Part shown: in pieces, positions 49,460 to 61,029 of the stretch | How positions within the stretch are numbered: position 1 is the stretch's first letter | Layout: each line of letters opens with the position of its first letter | DNA from: Labia minor | Lineage: Eukaryota; Arthropoda; Insecta; Dermaptera; Spongiphoridae | Length of the DNA: 64,000 bases | Direction of reading: 5' to 3' | NCBI GenBank assembly: GCA_963082975.1 | Contig: OY720345.1 | Location: 30,946,611-31,010,610, forward strand | Made by a program: the position numbers and the translations under genes | The notes under the pieces: generated by a model | Seen by the model: only the letters and a program-made list of their open reading frames with translations | What the model was told of the DNA's origin: nothing | Databases searched by the model: none

Positions 49460-50088
49460 TACGATGGGTAGGACAAGTAGCAAGAATGGGTCATGATAGA
49501 CTAGAGAAAAATATATTTGTAGGAAGACTGATTGGGAAACGTCCTTTTGGAAGACCAAGGATACGGTGGATGGACAATGATGGAAGGGACGTGAGTTAGA
49601 TGCAGGCACGGCCCGAGCTCTTATGGCGCCCTAGGCCAAGGGTCTAAAGTTCGCCCCATATGTTTTAACAAGCAAAAAAAAAAAGAATCAACTAAAAAAT
49701 TTTTGTTTGTTATTAAAAAAATATTTTTATTTATCTTCCTAAAAAGGAGATATCTTGGTATGATATCAACATTATATTTTTAAAAATGTAATAATTTACT
49801 ACTTATTTTAAATAAACGCAATTTTTTTATTGCGTACCATAATTTTTTATTTACTATTAAGTCTTATAAGCCCTGATATCTTGCGAAGGATTAATTTTTT
49901 TTTCATAATGGCGCCCCTGCCAGCCAAGCGCCCCGAGCCATGGCCTTACTGGCTCGGCTCTAGGGCCGGCCCTGGTTAGATGAGAGAAAATAAAAATTGG
50001 ATGGGTATATCTCAGAATAGGGATACTTTGATGAATGTGGTTGCTGCGGCCAAGAACTTTCGAATTTCAAAGAGCCACAAGAATAGAT
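49460..50088 (+). mobile_element. LINE 3' end fragment carrying a hAT MITE
   Basis: Plus strand reads RWVGQVARMGHDRLEKNIFV, GRPRIRWMDNDGRDV, then after the MITE MRENKNWMGISQNRDTL and AAAKNFRISKSHKNRY. This is the RT tail of the LINE group seen at 34, 38 and 58 kb. Confidence 0.7.
49603..49974. mobile_element. hAT-type MITE with perfect 8-bp target duplication
   Basis: 372 bp. Ends CAGGCACGGCCCGAGC and, from the right, CAGGGCCGGCCCTAGAGCC. Perfect GTTAGATG duplication at 49595-49602 and 49975-49982. GC-rich ends (GGCGCCCTAGGCCAAGGG; GCGCCCCTGCCAGCCAAGCG) around an AT-rich middle. No ORF. Confidence 0.92.
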
Positions 50089-50099
50089 ATAATATATAA

Positions 50100-51360
50100 A
50101 TTAGTGGTATCAATGGATATAATATTTTTAATTATTTTTTTTAATCTATTAAATATTAAATCATGCTTTAAGGTTTTATTTAATAGTTTACTCATTTTCA
50201 TTCTTTTACAATTTCCTATACTTCCGAAGATGATTAATAAAAAAAACGTCAAAATCGATTCATATTTTCACTATTTTTGAAAATTTTATTTTCTAATTGA
50301 TTATTTGTAAAATTAATAATACTCTTAATATTTCTGAATATCTTTAGATCCCATGAACTAACATTTAGTTGAGAGCGCCTTAAAGATAGATGACCATTAA
50401 ACACCCATTTAATAATGGTAATATACTTTAAGGATATATAAGAAGGTATTACTTTTAGAATTTAAATTATATTCAGTTTCTTTATACACACTGAAAATAA
50501 TTATCAATTATTTATATACATAAAGAGAAAACTAAAAAATAAAAATTTTAATCAATTTTATTCTTTTAATTTTATTAAGTAATTCACTTTCTATTTATAA
50601 AATAATTGATTCTGATAAACAGAAGAAAAATAAAATAAAAAAAATTAATCCATTCCAATTCAATTACATTATAATAATTAAATTTAAGTTAATATGACAT
50701 AATACTCTTTTAGTTAACATGCAAAAAAATAAAATAAAAATATCTAGAAATAATTATATAAGTAATTATTTATACAGTCTTATTAAAATTAGAATTACAA
50801 GTGAATGAGAATGGGAGAATATTATATATGAATATTTTCTATACTCTATTAAAGTTTTCAATCTTATAAATTTATATAATATTTTTAATTACCAAAATAA
50901 ATTTATCTAAATCACTCAAATTAAATTTTATATATTTCCTTTTAGAAATATTTCTCTATTTTCTTCATTTCTTAGAATTTTTTTTATAATATTATTTTAT
51001 TTGAATATATTATAAAATGTAATCAATGTTGAAATTTCATTTCGATTACATTGAAACATATAATAAATAGCATATATATATAATCAGCCCTTGGATTTGA
51101 ATTGAATTTATCTTATAGAATTTATTAAATGAATTTTTATTTGAAAAACCATTTTTTATTTATAATTATTTTAATTTTATCTATATTTTAAATTATCATA
51201 AAATGTTTTAGAGATTAATAGATATCTATTTTATATTCATAATTAAATAAATAAAATTAATTTTTAATTCAGGAAAATAATATATCAAATGAATATTTTT
51301 TTTTTACATTTTACCATTGAAAGTGATTGTATCAAATATTCATTTTAAGTAAAATAACAA
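50100..51360. other. Gene-free AT-rich stretch
   Basis: No exon-like frame or repeat recognised. Confidence 0.45.
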
Positions 51361-51424
51361 TGCACAAGAGGGCACAATGATCATTTCTAAAATTTTGCCC
51401 CGATTTTAGTGTGTGGTGCCATCT

Positions 51425-51745
51425 AGTTAATTTGACCCTTTGATTGGTGCGCATGCGCCGGCGCTATTCACTTGCATGCTTGCTGAGGTCGCCGGCTCTC
51501 CTGGCCAGGCGCCGGAGGGGTAGGTGTGGAGTGTGTAGTAGAATCGTGGTGGGGATACGGATGGGGAAGGGGAAAGAAGCTGGACGCGTGCTCCGCCGCA
51601 GTTCACCATCAGCCGTCGATTCGTACGGCTCTTAACGTTGGCATAGACAATTGCCTTGAGACGTGTCGCACCTCATCCCCTACACACCACCCTCCTTCAT
51701 CCCATTCAAACACTTACATCACTAATCCCATACACTTGGAGGGAT
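51425..51745 (+). promoter_or_regulatory. GC-rich promoter island with NRF1-type site
   Basis: About 300 bp with strong C+G and CpG content in an otherwise very AT-rich region. It includes an inverted CCAAT box (GATTGG, 51442-51447) directly next to TGCGCATGCGCC (51448-51459), a match to the NRF1/Ewg palindrome. Further CpG-rich sequence follows (CCAGGCGCCGGAGGGG, GGACGCGTGCTCCGCCGCAG). It precedes the coding exon at 52183 by about 440 bp, so it is most likely that gene's core promoter and 5'UTR. Open frames on both strands here are by-products of the GC content. Confidence 0.6.
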
Positions 51746-52182
51746 AAAAAAAATATTCCAATTCATTCATTCATTAATCGGACGTGTATTGAGTGTGTGT
51801 CAATGTGTTAATGTGAATCTTCTTATTTTATTTATTTTATTTTTTTTTTTTGTTTCGGAGTGGATGTGTAAATTTTATGTGAATCGGGAAAACATCAGCG
51901 AGCGGTTTAATCCCCCCTCCACCCTCCCCTTGTGTGTATTCTTTGTGATTACGGTGATACGAATCTTTAATACACATCCCTTATATTTATTTATTTATTA
52001 ATATATATATATATATATATTCACAGTAAATAGTTTTTTTATATATACTTATAAAATAAATAAATAAATATATAAAAGAAGAAAGAAATAAGAAATTAAT
52101 CGTCATCTTTAATAATATTATCTAATATTTTTCCTATATAAATTTCAAGTGAATTTTTGCAATTTTTTATATTTTGAATTGA

Positions 52183-52267
52183 ATGGTGCCGGTGGCTACA
52201 GAGGAGCCCTTCTTCCCTTATCGATTAACAACAATCGACGTTCAACTCGAGGAATTGCATAAAAAAG
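52183..52267 (+). CDS. First coding exon of an unidentified gene with a long intron 1
   Basis: ATG at 52183 encodes 28 codons, MVPVATEEPFFPYRLTTIDV followed by QLEELHKK, then one base before the donor GTAAAA at 52268 (phase 1). Codon use is markedly less AT-rich than the surroundings, and the exon follows a GC-rich promoter island, so it is probably real. No matching second exon was found in the remaining 11.7 kb of the window. A long first intron of this kind is common in developmental regulators. I cannot name the protein; the acidic-hydrophobic start resembles N-termini of nuclear regulators only in a general way. Confidence 0.6.
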
Positions 52268-53499
52268 GTAAAAACAAAACCAAACAACAATATATCATTA
52301 AAACAACAATATAAAATTTAAATACTATTAATATTTTTTTAATTTATTTTTTAATTTATGTGTTTACCATCTTTCCACTCTATCTTCACACTCCACCCAA
52401 TCTTAATTTTAAATTTTAAGGTAAAAATAAATTTTTAAACAAAAATTTTCAATATTTTAAAATTAACAATTTATTATGATTTTTTTTTTATATAAAGAAA
52501 TAATCTTTATAATATATATTATATTAAAAAAATAATTGTAATATTTAATTATTTCTGCAATGACAAATTATAAGTTTTGTATTTTTTCTTCAGATAAGAT
52601 CCATATTTCATATAAATTCATATAAATATATTAATTTTCATAAAATCAATTTTAGAATTTCACCCTCTCTTGCCACCAATTAATTAATTTTAAATCAACA
52701 TCGACATTAACATTTACTATTTAATTATTTTAGACATTTCATTGCTAATATATAATTTAATTGATATAAAATTGATAAATATTATCATCCCTCATCCTTC
52801 TAAATTCAATATCCCTTATAAATATATATATTTAGCTACATAAAAATTACCCAGAGATAACAGAATGTATACCCTTAATATTTTTACAATATTAATTTAA
52901 TATTATATGTATATAATAATAATTAAGTTCCTATATTCAAAGAATATAAATTTCTTATTTCAAATAATTTCATTTGATTTAATCAAAATTATATAAATAA
53001 ATATTTTTATTAATTTTTTAATTTAATTTTATAAAATATAATACATTTTATAAAGATATATTAAATTTGATTTAATAAATAATATTTATAATATTTACAA
53101 TTATAATTTTACTCAAAGGTAATGTTTATTTATAAATTTATTTTATATAATTAAATATAAAAAGATATTTTTTTTAAATAATTCTATCATTTTGTTATTT
53201 TATATTTATAGATATGCTCTTAAATAGGTGTGTTTTTATTTAATTTATTTATTTAAAAAATGAACAAATTACTAATTTGTTAATAATATTTCTCAGAATA
53301 TATTCATTTCTTTTTTCTTATCATATTTTTAATTTAAATTATTTTTATATTTTTTTTATAGGTTGTAGTTATATTTAAATAATAATAAATTAAATATTAG
53401 AAAGATAAGTGTGTCATAATTGGAAATGGTTTAAATTTTAATTTTAATATTTAATTAATATTAAAGAGCTTTGGTTCTTGATTCATTTTTCTTTTTTTT
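52268..53499. other. Probable intron 1, AT-rich
   Basis: No features beyond A/T-rich low complexity. Confidence 0.4.
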
Positions 53500-53646
53500 T
53501 CTTTAAGAAGAGAATAGTTTGCCAATATTTCTGCCCACATTCGATCCACTCCATAGAATAATGTTGAAGGGCGTGAGCCGATCCCGGAAGGTCATTCGCC
53601 CAATGTCCACTCCCGCAACATGATATTGCTTAACTTCAGAGATCTT
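53500..53646 (-). ncRNA. 5S rRNA-like sequence (SINE3-type element or 5S pseudogene)
   Basis: On the minus strand from 53646: TCTCTGAAGTTAAGCAATAT, then GGGAGTGGACATTGGGCGAA, TGACCTTCCGGGATCGGCTC. This follows the order of the internal 5S rRNA promoter blocks (A box GAAGTTAAGCA, C box TTGGATGGGTGACCGCCTGGG) and the 5S 3' part, with many substitutions. The next ~70 bp (CAACATTATTCTATGGAGTG ...) are not 5S, and the 5S 5' third is absent. A 5S-derived SINE fragment is more likely than a true gene. Confidence 0.55.
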
Positions 53647-54134
53647 AGAAAATTCTATAATTGATCTCGAAAAATAAAAATGAATTATTATTATTAGAAT
53701 GCGTGAATTAAATATAAAAATTAAAAATAATTCAAATGTACAGATCATATAAAATCAACTTTATGAAATTATTCTGGAACAGTAAATTTCACATATTATA
53801 GGTTTATTTTTGATAATCTATTAATATGTTTCTATTCATAATGTAATAGGTGTGTTTGATTTTTATCATTTGTATTTCTTGGAGTAATTATTTCTCATTT
53901 AAAATTATTAATTATTATTATTTAAATTTATATACTATAAACAGTTAATATCAAAAACAACGAGAGTATATATTTAATATTATAACCTAATTAAAAACTA
54001 TAGCAATTTGATAGTGTATGTGTGAAGCAAGAGAGATTTTAAAGATTTTCTTTTTTTAATAAACCCTTAAACTAAATTTTTAACTATTTAGAAAACCTTC
54101 ATTTTTTTAAACTATTGTGGTTTTTGTTAATTAT

Positions 54135-54310
54135 TAAAACATGGCATATTTGTATAATTTATTTATTTAGTTAAATAAACGAACAACGTTTCGACTGCTT
54201 ATTCTGAACGGCGAACGGTTCCTGATAACGACTGTAGAATAAGCAGCCGAAACGCTGTTCGTTTATTTAACTAAATAAATAAATTAAACAAATATGTGGT
54301 CTTTTAATAC
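54135..54310. mobile_element. Foldback MITE, copy 2
   Basis: Palindromic like the 9.94-kb copy: GTTTCGACTGCTTATTC against GAATAAGCAGCCGAAAC. The outer arms are TTTATTTAGTTAAATAAACG against CGTTTATTTAACTAAATAAA. The shared inner motif (GTTTCGAYTGCTTATT) and the GACCACAT-type outer motif tie the two copies together. Confidence 0.8.
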
Positions 54311-54422
54311 ACACAAATCCCTTTAATAAAAACAAATCCAATATTCTTATCATCTTTTTATTTTGTTTTTATTATAAGAATACCTATAATGTTTTAAAAG
54401 TCTAATAGTATCATCTTTTTTC

Positions 54423-54876
54423 CTAACTCTCCAGAGTTAGTATTGCGATCATTAAAATTTTCGGTATCGAGATTTTGATCTTTTATACGTTTTGAAGGTC
54501 TCTTAATCATTTTCACTAAGGTTAAGAAAAATGTGTGTGTGTGTGTGTGTGTGTGAGTATGTAGACAAAATTACGCAAAAACAGTTTGAGCTAGAATCTT
54601 GAAATTTGGTACTCGGGCATTATTCAAAATTCGTAGTTTTCTATCAACTTTTGAGAAATGTAGCTCAATCAAAAGAGGGTCATCACCTACAATGTTTTGA
54701 TTTTTTTCCCTCTAAACTGACCGTAAAAATATAGATATATGTTTGATAGTTTGGTTTAATATAATTATATTATTTATTATAATTTTAATTTATAATTAAT
54801 TAAATTTAATTTAAATATAATATATGTTAATTTATCCAATTCAAATTTGCGAGATAGTCGAGTGGAGACACTCCAT
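54423..54876 (+). mobile_element. Family A element, shortened copy
   Basis: Its 5' hairpin is CTAACTC (54423-54429), loop TCCA, GAGTTAG (54434-54440). (TG)n lies near 54533-54552. It ends GAGATAGTCGAGTGGAGACA, CTCCA. Around 100 bp of the usual middle are missing. Confidence 0.7.
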
Positions 54877-54879
54877 ATT

Positions 54880-56685
54880 TTATTATATATAACATCTAGG
54901 ATTGTTTAAAATAAGTGGTTTTCAATAATATTTATAAATTATAAAAAAATATTTGTGTAATTAATATATAAATAGTATTTTAGGATAGGAGAACTATTAA
55001 ATTTATTGAAAATTCAGATAGATAAGTCTGTAAGCAAAAACAGAGAGATGAACTAAAAGCATTTTTTTTTAATTTTTTAATCACTCTTTCCATCAAGATT
55101 GATAGGTGAATTTATCTATTAAAAAAAACACTCGATCAAAGTTATGACCAGGCGCACCAGTTAACTTTTGATTTTAATACATTTTTATACTTTTAGATTG
55201 AACGATAAAACAATTTTTTAAATTAATATCAAATACATATAAATATATGTAAACACTTTTTTAATTAATAATATTAATTTATTATCAAATATTACAATAA
55301 TAAGAAAAAATATTAATTAATAGAAATTATAATTATAAAATTCTTCTAATCATATTGTCTATAAATTTGAATTTAATATAAAAAACATAATGATGTCCAT
55401 TTTAAAAATCTTGGAATTTTAAAAAAAAATTAATTTTTTTATATTCATGGGAATATTTTTCTATTTGATGAGCATTTTTTTTTCTTTTAAAAATTTGTTT
55501 ACTGATTGATTATATAAAAATAATTAACAAATTTATATAAATTAAAAACGGTTGCAATTCTATAATATGAATAATAATTTAAAATTAATTCAATGAAATA
55601 ATTAATATTAAGATTTTATTCCTTCTTTTCATATCCTTTATGCAATTAACATTTATATCTAACTTTGTTGTTAACATTCTCAAAATTCCGTAACATTCTT
55701 ATCATATTTTGTGTTCGCACATTCCTATTAAAAGAAGAGCTTTTACACCATCAGCTTTTACAAATGTCTTTTACATAAGGAAAAGAAAAAATATCTTTCT
55801 TCATTAAGTAGAATAGAAACAAATAAATTTAGATTTTCATTTTTAATCTCTAGATTCCTTTTTAAAAATTTATTATTAACATTTTTTTGTTATTTATTTA
55901 AATAAAAAATACCTACATAATTAGGAAAATAATCAACTAAATATGTAATTGGTATTGATTAATTCTCAAATTATTATCTGTATTTGTATTTCCAAAGGCT
56001 AAATAGGAAAAGTAAAAATAAATCTTATTTATCATAGAAAAATAAATTATCTATGTTTATATTTAATTAATTTTTAAAATATTACATACATATAATTTTT
56101 ATAATTATTAGACGAATCAAAAATAAAATTCTAGATAATAATTAAATGAAATTATTTTTTCTTAATTTTTATGAATTTTAGCTATCAATTTATTATAAAT
56201 TTATTTTTTAATTACAAAAGAATATTATCAATTTATTTTTCTGTTTTTTTTTTAATTTTTAAAATTGTGAATATTTTTAAAATAAGAATGTCTGAATTTC
56301 AATATTTAATAAGACTATGAATTTGAATTTAGTTAATAAGCTCTAAAATATAAAATAATAAAATGAATTCTATCTCAATTAGTATGTTAATTTACTTACA
56401 AAGCACAATCAATTTCTCTAAGAGATAAATGCATAAAACATCACTCAAATGTTGAAAACATGAGAATATTGTAAGAATTTTCTAACAGGGGAATAAAATA
56501 GATTAAATTTATGAATTAAATTTTTTTTTTTAATTACTTAAAGACAATTTGTTTAATTTCAAAATACTAATAATGTCAAAGTATGAATATAATTTTAATA
56601 ATTAAACAAAAGAGGGAAAGTAAGATAGTGAAAGGGATTATATATACGATACGAGAACCAAATGTCTTTTAGACAAAAGAGATAT
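54880..56685. other. Probable intron 1, AT-rich
   Basis: No recognised feature. Confidence 0.4.
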
Positions 56686-56689
56686 GATA

Positions 56690-57115
56690 TGAAATAGAAG
56701 CCAGCTTGGAAAGGGAAGGAAAACCGGCCCAAGAATCTTCCCCCCAATGATTAGGTTAGGATTTCCGGGCTGTTCCTCCTCCAACATCAACATCATCAAC
56801 AACAACAACAACCACAATATCCAATATAAAACCTATTAGAACTTCTTAATAACCATAACATCTCTCTCTATCTTTTTCTTATTGAATCATTGGTTTTAAT
56901 AAGAAACAAAAATTAAAAAGTAAAAGTAGCTTAAATGGATGAGAGAGAGAGAGATAAAAAGATATAAAAAACAAGGAAACATGATTTATAAAAAATAAAA
57001 CTAATTTGAAAGTGATTAATCAACCATCATCATCAATTAGGATCCATTCCCACTCAACATCTCCCCCTCCCTTCGTTCACCTCCCTCTCTCTCTCTTCTC
57101 ATTCATCCATTCAAT
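56690..57115. promoter_or_regulatory. Less AT-rich intronic islands, candidate regulatory DNA
   Basis: 56695-56830 contains GGAAAACCGGCCCAAGAATC (with the grainyhead-like AACCGG) and GGATTTCCGGG (Rel/kB-like), followed by an (AAC)n run. 57010-57100 contains GTGATTAATCAACC and a pyrimidine-rich tract. Not matched to any repeat elsewhere in the window. Enhancer function is speculative. Confidence 0.25.
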
Positions 57116-57716
57116 TATATTATTACATTTGAAGATTTAATAATTTTATTTTATAAAAATTCAAAAAAAAAGGTTTATCTTATTGCTCGAGCCTTTATAA
57201 ATATTGATATACATTTATTACAATTATTAAATTGTACATCATTGCATCAATCTGATTAAAATAAATGGAGCTTGGGGTACTTAATAATAATAAATAATAT
57301 TAATAAAATTTAAATAATATTTTATTGAAAAAATATTAAAAATTATAAAACTATCTAAAAATTAATAAAAGAACAATGAATAAATAAATATAAATTAATA
57401 ATTTAATAAAAAATAAACGCGATAATAGATAAAAAAAAACATAAAATTAACTAATAAAAATTTATAAGAATTGACAAAAAATTAGCCGACAAAACAGATT
57501 AAAAACTTTTTTTTTTTAAATATCATAAATAAACTTACAATGTGTGCAAGACAAATAAGATAACTTTTAAATTATTTTTGGAGAAATATTAATATATTTC
57601 GTAATTTGATTGTAAAATATTAAAATAAATATTTTTAATTTTATTTCGAAATTAAATAAAAAAAATTTTAAATATAAAAAAATATTAATACATTTTCAAT
57701 TAAAAAGAATGGCAAG

Positions 57717-57805
57717 AGGCAAATATGGATGACTTAGTGACGTCATATAAATTTAAATTAAGAAAAAACTAATGAACATAATTTTTCTTCAGGCTGAAAC
57801 CAATA
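57717..57805 (+). repeat. Family B remnant with one CRE
   Basis: GTGACGTCATATAAATTTAA then AAGAAAAAACTAATGAACAT as in family B. Only the second TGACGTCA (57738-57745) of the usual pair is kept. Confidence 0.55.
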
Positions 57806-58164
57806 CAGATCGATTTGCCTTTGTAAAAATTATCTATGGTGTGAATTTCAAAATATAAAAAATCCATCGAGCTGTTAATTAATAAATGAATCTCAAATAT
57901 ATACAAATATATATATACAATTTTTGCTAGTATAATAAGATAAGATTTCTTAATTTAACTAAATTGAAATGATATAGTTATGGAATATAATTTTTCACTT
58001 TCCTTTTATTTATTTTTAACTTTCATTTGTTAAAATCGATTTATTATAGTTAAATATATAAATAGCAAATGAGTAATGTATTCTCGTTCAATGTTATAAT
58101 GAATTATCAGTGGAAATATTCGTTGTCTAAAATTAAGACCATTTTCAGAAACGGGACTATAAAT

Positions 58165-58400
58165 CATATCCTAGTAAATCCCCTTGTGGATCGGGGGATG
58201 AAGGTAGAGATTGTTGAAAAGGCGAATAGAAGGGGTTGAGGCAGGGTTAAACCACTCTGCCTTGGGAAATTTAAATGGTTAGGTCAACCAACAACGTGAT
58301 GCACTGTATTACTGGACAAACGAACTGTCAAAGCATCGGTTAATTTTAGAGGATTTTCCCTAAAGGGCAACCTTGAAGGGTCACGGATGGAAATTTCTAT
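58165..58400 (+). repeat. Unclassified GC-richer repeat-like block
   Basis: CCTTGTGGATCGGGGGATGA through GGGTTGAGGCAGGGTTAAAC to GGGCAACCTTGAAGGGTCAC. It is compositionally unlike its surroundings. The frame is closed in all readings I checked. Probably a retroelement fragment. Confidence 0.4.
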
Positions 58401-58640
58401 AAAACAAGAAGTTTAATTATCGTATCCAATTGTACGCTTTGTGTTCTCTGGAGCCTACATATTGTGTATAATATTGTGTATTATTTAATTTTAATGAATC
58501 CAATATTATACTTTAAATAAAATTTTAAAGATTAATAAATATTAACAATTAATTAATATTCACATTAATAAAAAAATAACACAAACTAAAAATTCAATTC
58601 TCGATTTTGTCAACTTTAATAATATTAATAATAATGTTTT

Positions 58641-58866
58641 GATCGGAAAGAATGGATGATGAAAGACTATAGATAAATATATTTGTGGGGAGACCGATTG
58701 GGAAACGTCCGGTTGGAAGACGCGGTGGGTGGATAATGTAGGAAGGGACGTGGGAGAGATGAGAGAAAATAGGAGTTGGATGGATGAAGCTCAGGATAGA
58801 GTCACTGGTTACGTGGTTACTGGGGCCAAGAACTTTCGAGATCCGTAGAGCTACAGAGATAGATAC
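58641..58866 (+). mobile_element. LINE 3' end fragment
   Basis: Reads GRPIGKRPVGR, RWVDNVGRDV, MRENRSWMDEAQDRVT and AKNFRDP, then the tail GTAGAGCTACAGAGATAGAT. One small deletion shifts the frame after GRPR-type sequence. Same LINE group as above. Confidence 0.7.
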
Positions 58867-58929
58867 AATAATATACAATAGTAACATAAAATTAATTCAC
58901 TGATTGAATTAAAATATATTATAAATAAG

Positions 58930-59078
58930 AACACGAAATTAATGTTTTATGTAATATACTGATTGAAACAAAATGGATGAAAACCTTTTTAATACAGACT
59001 TTCAACCAAATACTATCACTTCGGGGGTACAGGGTCAGAGACCCCGTGTGAAGAGCGCCGAAGACAGCTAGTTATATA
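58930..59078 (+). repeat. Family C repeat, copy 3
   Basis: GATTGAAACAAAATGGATGA, TTTCAACCAAATACTATCAC, CGTGTGAAGAGCGCCGAAGA and final CAGCTAG. It lies 64 bp past the LINE tail, same orientation. Confidence 0.65.
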
Positions 59079-59566
59079 GAGATATATATTAAAATCTAAT
59101 AAACAAATAATAATTAATAATTAATTCACCGAAAAGTTTTAATATTAATAAAAAATTAATTTTTTTCTAAATATTCAATATTTTATAAGTTATTGTCTCT
59201 ATTTTAATACTAAATTATTTAATTTTTTTATATTAAGAACTTATTTATAATACTGCTATTTATTTTATATACAATTCTCTTTGAGAATAATTATTATTTT
59301 TAGATAGATAAATAGGTTAACAATGTTTTGAACGTCATTGATTAACATAAACAGGATTGCACGATTTCAAGTGGTTGACCTAAGAAATTAAACCATTTCC
59401 CACAAAATTTAAATTTAGTTCAAAAAATTAAATATGTGATGAATTGAATTATTATTTTTATTTAATATTTTGTATTTTTAGAATAAGAATGCAATATTAT
59501 GGGGGAATTGATTAAGTATAAAAATTGGATGAAGATAGTTTGGTGGAAATTTCTAGTTATCTATAT

Positions 59567-59797
59567 CATGTACGGCCAACACGTCGATCGCGAAGCGTCT
59601 TTCGGTCAATCGCCAACCGCTTTGTGGTCGATCGCGAAGCGTTTTTTGGTCGATCATAGCCCTTAAATTTTTTCAATTTACCTCTTAAAAAAAACTCAAC
59701 CGTTCTCTGGACTAAATTTCAAAATTTTCTTTGGTGATCGCGAAACATATTCAAGAAAAATAGTCGATCCTATATATAAAGAAGTTGGCCACCCCTG
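59567..59797. mobile_element. Short hAT-type element
   Basis: Right end, read inward, CAGGGGTGGCCAACTTC; left end CATGTACGGCCAACACG. Flanks ATCTATAT (59559-59566) and ATCTATAA (59798-59805) are a 7-of-8 target duplication. The interior repeats GTCGATCGCGAAGCG twice. 231 bp, non-coding. Confidence 0.7.
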
Positions 59798-60719
59798 ATC
59801 TATAATAATAATAAAATAATCATATCATTGACTTTTTTTAATTGCCTGATTCCGAGACTACTTGTAATTATTAATTTTATATAATCAAATTAAATAATTA
59901 ATCAAATAAATAGTTAATAATAAATTTAGATACTCGAAACAATCCAAATTTACATTCCTTTTTAATTTATTATTTTTTTATACGCGAATATTTTTAATAT
60001 TGTACTTTGATATGAATTTAAATCTATTAATTTTATATTTAAAAGTATTATGTTATTATAATATTAAGATTATGTCATAAAATGTCTATTATATTAATAA
60101 TTTTTACTGAAAAGTACAATACAATTCATTCAATTCACTTGCAATGTGATTCATTTTGTTTCCAATTATAATTTAATAAATTTAATGTAATCTATCTACT
60201 ATCTATTTTCTACTGAATATATTCTTATTTTTACGATTTCAACATCTTCATTGTAGTCAATTAAATTGTTCTAAAATATTTATTATCTAGTCCTACTATT
60301 ATATATAGATATACTAGTATATATATTCATCCCTTAAATAAACATTTAAGTTATCTTTTTATTCATCACTAAAGGAAATGTCGTTAAACATGATTGAATA
60401 AAGATGTTTGCCTTTAATCTTGATATTATCTTTGAATTAAAAGTAGCTGTTCTTTAAAAGATCGTAATGGAATGGTTAGGTAGGTAGGTAGGTCAGTTGA
60501 TAAAGACGGAAGGAACAGCTAAAGGAATTTATCATAATTGATTATTTCCTTTTTATTCATGGTTATTTTATTCATTTATGGTATTATTTGTACTATTATA
60601 TTATTATTTTTTTGTGAAATAAATTTCAATGCAAATTTTATATACATATATTTATTAGATTGAATTAATGATAGAGAGATAAAATGTGTGTGGGAAATGT
60701 AATTAAAATGAATGGTCAA

Positions 60720-60945
60720 AATTTAAAGGTATTTAACTTTTTCGAAGAGAATAAGGAAATGGAGCACACAGCAGCACTGGAATGGTCGAGGGTGCAAAGA
60801 CTTTGTGGGGTGATCCTCCCTTGAATAAAATGGAAAATCGATGTGACGCACCCTACACTCATCCCCCTCCCCATCCCCCTCCTCTCTCTCTTTTCAATCC
60901 CTAAAGAACGGGCCTTTCGTCATCCACACAACAGGAGATGAGGTC
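60720..60945. promoter_or_regulatory. Less AT-rich intronic island
   Basis: AATGGAGCACACAGCAGCAC through GGGTGCAAAGACTTTGTGGG, a long C-rich tract, and GAGATGAGGTCACCCATTGC (with an AGGTCA nuclear-receptor half-site). Not matched to other repeats here. Candidate regulatory DNA only. Confidence 0.25.
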
Positions 60946-61029
60946 ACCCATTGCAATTGCTTCCAACTATACTAACCACTAAATACTTCAATTCACACCA
61001 AATATACTCTTTTTTTCCTTTTTTTATCC

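Noticed and set aside
51427-51747. Three overlapping frames on both strands of the GC-rich island
   Set aside because: GC-rich DNA lacks stop codons; frames overlap each other on both strands and have no start context; interpreted as promoter/5'UTR.
53503-53748. 81-codon minus-strand frame
   Set aside because: Covers the 5S-like sequence; non-coding in origin.
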